Source: Polyangiaceae bacterium
GTDB lineage: Bacteria > Myxococcota_A > Polyangia > Polyangiales > Polyangiaceae
DNA: 64,000 nucleotides
Assembly (NCBI GenBank): GCA_020633205.1
Contig: JACKEB010000017.1
Span: 310,001-374,000 of the forward strand
Direction of reading: 5' to 3'
In this document: positions 61,139-64,000 of the stretch, piece after piece
How the letters are laid out: every line of letters begins with the position of its first letter
Position numbering within the stretch: position 1 is the stretch's first letter
Made by a program: the position numbers and the translations under genes
The notes under the pieces: model-generated
Told to the model about the DNA's origin: nothing
The model's database searches: none
The model's input: the letters and a program-made list of their open reading frames with translations, nothing else

Positions 61139-61728
61139 TGCTGGCCTCCCTCACCGAAGTTGGTGGTGCCAGGCACGATCGAGGAGGACTGAGCCGCCTG
61201 CGAAGACATGCGGAGCACGGGGTAGTCCTCGAGCAGTCCGTTGATGTCCATGCCGCGAGCAGCAGCGAACGCCTCGGGCGCACGCAGCGCCTGGAGTGCC
61301 GCGATGGTCGCGTGGACCACGTTCTGCTTGTTGTTCGAGCCCAGGCACTTGGTCAGGATGTCCTGAATGCCCGCGGACTCGACAACCGCGCGAACCGGGC
61401 CACCCGCGATAACGCCGGTACCAGGAGCGGCGGGACGGAGCAGCACGCGGCCAGCGCCGAACTCGCCGATCACCTCGTGGGGGACCGTGGCACCGATCAT
61501 CGGCACCTTGAACATGTTCTTGCGCGCCTTGTCGTTGCCCTTGCGGATCGCCTCGGGGACCTCGCCGGCCTTGCCAAGACCAACGCCGACGTGACCGGCT
61601 TCATCGCCTACCACCACCAGCGCGGAGAAGCTGAAGCGGCGACCGCCCTTCACCACCTTCGCGACGCGGTTGATGTGGATCACGCGCTCCTTGAGGCGTT
61701 CCTCGTCGACTAGGTTTTCGAATGCCAT
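61135..61728 (-). CDS. rpsE: Ribosomal protein S5
   Basis: 197 residues; N-terminal double-stranded RNA-binding fold (VIHINRVAKVVKGGRRFSFSALVVVGD) and C-terminal domain with GAGRVLLRPAAPGTGVIAGGPVRAVVE. Longer C-tail than E. coli S5 (about 25 residues). Important for decoding accuracy. Confidence 0.98.
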   Translation of the reverse strand: MAFENLVDEERLKERVIHINRVAKVVKGGRRFSFSALVVVGDEAGHVGVGLGKAGEVPEAIRKGNDKARKNMFKVPMIGATVPHEVIGEFGAGRVLLRPAAPGTGVIAGGPVRAVVESAGIQDILTKCLGSNNKQNVVHATIAALQALRAPEAFAAARGMDINGLLEDYPVLRMSSQAAQSSSIVPGTTNFGEGGQQ

Positions 61729-61745
61729 CGTAAGCTCCTACTGCC

Positions 61746-62108
61746 TCAGAACTGGAGGCCAGCCTCGCGGGCGGCCTCGGCTAGCGCCTTGACGCGCCCG
61801 TGATAGAGGTAGCCGTTCCGATCGAAGACCACCTTGTTGATGTTCTTTTCCAGGCAGATTTGCCCGATGAGCGCGCCCACCTTCTTCGCCGCCGCGGTCT
61901 TGTCGTCCTCGCCAAGCGTGGTCTTCAAGTCGCGAGAAAGCGTGGAAGCTGCAGCGAGCGTACGCCCTTCGATATCGTCCACCACCTGCGCGTAGATGTG
62001 CTTGGCGCTGCGGAAGACGCTGAGACGGGGCCGATCTGAGGTCCCGCTGATCTTGCTCCGGGTGCGGAGCTTGCGACGCTCCCTGCCCTCTAGCCTTTTT
62101 GCTGTCAT
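61746..62108 (-). CDS. rplR: Ribosomal protein L18
   Basis: 120 residues from the ATG at 62108; the frame stays open to 62240 but that part overlaps rplF. Marks: RLSVFRSAKHIYAQVVDD, then VVFDRNGYLYHGRVKALAEAAREAGL. Binds 5S rRNA. Confidence 0.97.
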   Translation of the reverse strand: MTAKRLEGRERRKLRTRSKISGTSDRPRLSVFRSAKHIYAQVVDDIEGRTLAAASTLSRDLKTTLGEDDKTAAAKKVGALIGQICLEKNINKVVFDRNGYLYHGRVKALAEAAREAGLQF

Positions 62109-62121
62109 GACGGCTGGTTCC

Positions 62122-62700
62122 TTACTTCTTACCGGCCTTGCCCGCCTTGCGACGGATCTGCTCACCGCGGTAGCGGATCCCCTTGCCGCCGTACGGCTCC
62201 GGGGGACGGACGTTGCGCACGGTGGCGGCAAACTGCCCAATGACTTCCTTGTTCGCGCACTCGAGCACGACCGCGGCGCCCTTGGACTCCGCCGGAATGG
62301 TTGCGCTGAGGCCCTCGGGGAGCTCGAACGCCACAGGGTGGCTCAAGCCGACCGAGAGGTGCAGCATGCGGCCCTTGAGTTCCGCACGGTAACCGGTACC
62401 GACCAGCTCGAGGGTCTTGGTGTAGCCGGTGGCTGCACCCTGAACCATGCTGGCGAGCAGCGCGCGGGTCAGACCCTGGAGACGAGCTCCGTCGCGACCC
62501 GGTGCGCTGCTGGTGACCTTGAGATCATCGCCTTCGCGAGTGATCTCGGTGCCCTGCGGCACTGCGCGGCTCAACTTGCCCTTGGGCCCTTGCACGTCCA
62601 CTTGCTGATCCTTGAGCGTCACAGTGACGCCCTTCGGAACCGCAACCGGACGCTTGCCCACGCGGGACAGCTTCGGTTGAGTTGAAGTTGCCTCGGCCAT
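62122..62700 (-). CDS. rplF: Ribosomal protein L6
   Basis: 192 residues from MAEATSTQ at 62700. Marks: VGKRPVAVPKGVTVTL, GPKGKLSR, and the C-terminal RPPEPYGGKGIRYRGEQIRRKAGK. It has a short N-terminal extension against E. coli. Large-subunit protein near the sarcin-ricin loop. Confidence 0.98.
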   Translation of the reverse strand: MAEATSTQPKLSRVGKRPVAVPKGVTVTLKDQQVDVQGPKGKLSRAVPQGTEITREGDDLKVTSSAPGRDGARLQGLTRALLASMVQGAATGYTKTLELVGTGYRAELKGRMLHLSVGLSHPVAFELPEGLSATIPAESKGAAVVLECANKEVIGQFAATVRNVRPPEPYGGKGIRYRGEQIRRKAGKAGKK

Positions 62701-62702
62701 TT

Positions 62703-63098
62703 TCAGTACACCTCGCACAGGAGCTCGCCACCAACCTTGCGGCTGCGAGCCTCGCGATCCGTCATCAGGCCATGAGAGGTGCTGAGGATGGACATCCCCA
62801 GGCCGCTCATGACACGCGGGATCTCGTTGTGCCCCACGTACACCCGGCGACCGGGCCGCGATACGCGACGCAGCTTACGGAAAGCCGGCGTGCGATCACG
62901 GTCGTACTTGAGGGCCAGGATGATTGAGGGCTTGCCCAGCACCTCTTCGGTACGCACGTCGGCGATGTAGCCTTCACGCTTGAGGATCTCGGCGATGCTC
63001 TTCTTCATCTTGGAGAGGGGCATGCGCGTCGTCTCGTGATGCGCGAGGGCAGCATTGCGAATGCGTGCCAGCATATCTGCGATGGGATCCGAAACCAT
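62703..63098 (-). CDS. rpsH: Ribosomal protein S8
   Basis: 131 residues: DPIADMLARIRNAALAHHETTRMPLSKMK start and the C-terminal GLGMSILSTSHGLMTDREARSRKVGGELLCEVY. S8 often represses its own operon in E. coli through a site near rplE; none is visible here by eye. Confidence 0.98.
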   Translation of the reverse strand: MVSDPIADMLARIRNAALAHHETTRMPLSKMKKSIAEILKREGYIADVRTEEVLGKPSIILALKYDRDRTPAFRKLRRVSRPGRRVYVGHNEIPRVMSGLGMSILSTSHGLMTDREARSRKVGGELLCEVY

Positions 63099-63111
63099 TT
63101 CGTTCCGCTCC

Positions 63112-63297
63112 TTACCAGCTTGCCTTGGTTACGCCCGGCAGCTCCCCACGGAGCGCCATCTGCCGAAAGCAGATGCGGCAAAGGTTGAAGTCTCTGTAGA
63201 CCGCCTTGGACCGTCCACACACGCGGCAACGATTGACGAACCGCACCTTGAACTTCGGTTCGCGGTTCAACTTTGCCCACTGACTAGCGCGTGCCAT
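63112..63297 (-). CDS. rpsN: Ribosomal protein S14, zinc type
   Basis: 61 residues with CRVCGRSKAVYRDFNLCRIC, the four-Cys zinc site of the short C+ form, and the end RGELPGVTKASW. The long Zn-free form would be about 100 residues. Confidence 0.98.
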   Translation of the reverse strand: MARASQWAKLNREPKFKVRFVNRCRVCGRSKAVYRDFNLCRICFRQMALRGELPGVTKASW

Positions 63298-63314
63298 TTA
63301 ATGCTCCTGAGGCC

Positions 63315-63872
63315 TTACTTCCGGAAAGGCATGCCGAACAGGTCGAGGAGCTCCTTGGCTTCCTCATTCGTGTTCGCAGTCGTCACGAAGGTGACGTTCA
63401 TGCCCTTAACAGAGTCCACTTTGTCGAAATCGATCTCGGGGAAGATAATCTGCTCCTTGAGACCGAGCGTGTAGTTGCCCGCACCATCGAAGGCGCGAGG
63501 GCTGGTGCCGCGAAAGTCGCGAACGCGGGGGAGCGCCAAACTCAAGAGGCGATCCATGAACTCCCACATACGGTCTTTCCGCAGGGTAACCTTGACGCCA
63601 ATCGGCATGTTCTCGCGGAGCTTGAATCCAGCGATCGACTTCTTGGCGCGGGTCACTACGGGCTGCTGCCCGGTGATCTTGCGAACTTCCTCCACTGCAG
63701 AGTCGATGACCTTGGGGTTACCGACCGCTGCACCCAGGCCCATGTTCACCACGATCTTCTCGAGGCGGGGCACCTGGTGGATGTTCTGGTACTCGAAGCG
63801 CTTCATCAATGCGGGTACGACTTCCTTGTCGTACTTGGTCCGCAGGCGCGCAGTGGTTGCTTGCTCGCTCAT
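63315..63872 (-). CDS. rplE: Ribosomal protein L5
   Basis: 185 residues; PRLEKIVVNMGLG, GVKVTLRKDRMWEFMDRLLSLALPRVRDFRG and YTLGLKEQIIFPEIDFDKV are family marks. Binds 5S rRNA and touches the P-site tRNA. Its start overlaps the rplX stop by 4 bases (ATGA). Confidence 0.98.
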   Translation of the reverse strand: MSEQATTARLRTKYDKEVVPALMKRFEYQNIHQVPRLEKIVVNMGLGAAVGNPKVIDSAVEEVRKITGQQPVVTRAKKSIAGFKLRENMPIGVKVTLRKDRMWEFMDRLLSLALPRVRDFRGTSPRAFDGAGNYTLGLKEQIIFPEIDFDKVDSVKGMNVTFVTTANTNEEAKELLDLFGMPFRK

Positions 63873-64000
63873 GACTTGACTGGCTCCGCAATCTCTTTGC
63901 CGCTCTTCACCGCGACGCGGACCTTCTTGCCGTCTTGCTCCGAGGAGCGAACGCGCGTTGGCTTGTCGCTCTCGGGATCGATCAGCATCACGTTGCTGGC
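63869..64000 (-). CDS. rplX: Ribosomal protein L24, C-terminal part
   Basis: 43 residues are inside the window: SNVMLIDPESDKPTRVR, then KVRVAVKSGKEI and a tail to the TGA at 63869-63871. This is the end of L24; the start lies beyond position 64000. Normal gene order (rplX-rplE). Confidence 0.93.
   Translation of the reverse strand, partial: ASNVMLIDPESDKPTRVRSSEQDGKKVRVAVKSGKEIAEPVKS

Noticed and set aside
1..64000. CRISPR arrays, insertion sequences, prophage genes, att sites
   Set aside because: No regularly spaced repeats, transposase, integrase or phage structural genes were found.

Overview
The window is high-GC bacterial chromosome. It most likely comes from a myxobacterium (Myxococcota, probably class Polyangia). 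The evidence is three Ser/Thr protein kinases and one pseudokinase in 64 kb, an FHA protein, a MYXO-CTERM sorting tail, lipoproteins and surface proteins with Gly/Ser/Thr/Ala linkers, two orphan histidine kinases, and many lipoproteins and beta-barrel proteins. The assignment to a group is inference from gene content; there is no rRNA in the window and no tRNA that I could recognise.

Left part (1-15050): envelope and signalling genes. A five-gene (+) operon with start/stop overlaps (433-7364) encodes a sensor-type Ser/Thr kinase, a LysM protein, a second membrane kinase, a DUF58 protein and a BatA-like VWA protein. It is followed by a small lipoprotein and a SurA-like parvulin. Facing them is a 1116-residue protein that joins a degenerate kinase domain, a long Pro/Ala linker, one membrane span and two DsbA-like thioredoxin domains; this is the most unusual gene in the window. 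A MYXO-CTERM surface protein and a beta-barrel protein follow.

Middle (15057-41405): an SprT-like metallopeptidase; recA with a readable promoter and LexA-like operator, and a DnaA-box pair downstream of the gene; a haem c lipoprotein; a CorC/CNNM transporter-like protein; a kinase; a TPR protein; an rseP-lpxC-lipoprotein run; a CNB-domain protein; a BASS transporter; ftsK; a HEAT-repeat lipoprotein behind a strongly structured leader; an RHH-FHA gene broken by two frameshifts; and an L,D-transpeptidase/TerB/UbiB run.

Right part (41526-64000): the F0 part of ATP synthase (atpZ-atpI-atpB-atpE, minus strand, no F1 genes); a beta-barrel protein; a GH5 lipoprotein; rdgB; a translationally coupled histidine kinase/Fe-S CCG protein/GAF histidine kinase operon; acylphosphatase; a HEAT/TPR membrane protein; and the end of the S10-spc-alpha ribosomal operon (rplX to rplQ, minus strand) including secY, adk, infA, rpmJ and rpoA, closed by a hairpin terminator.

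Taken together, the accessory part is about the cell envelope: sensing (kinases, LysM, FHA), protein folding and redox in the periplasm, peptidoglycan cross-linking, lipid A and site-2 proteolysis, interleaved with housekeeping genes.
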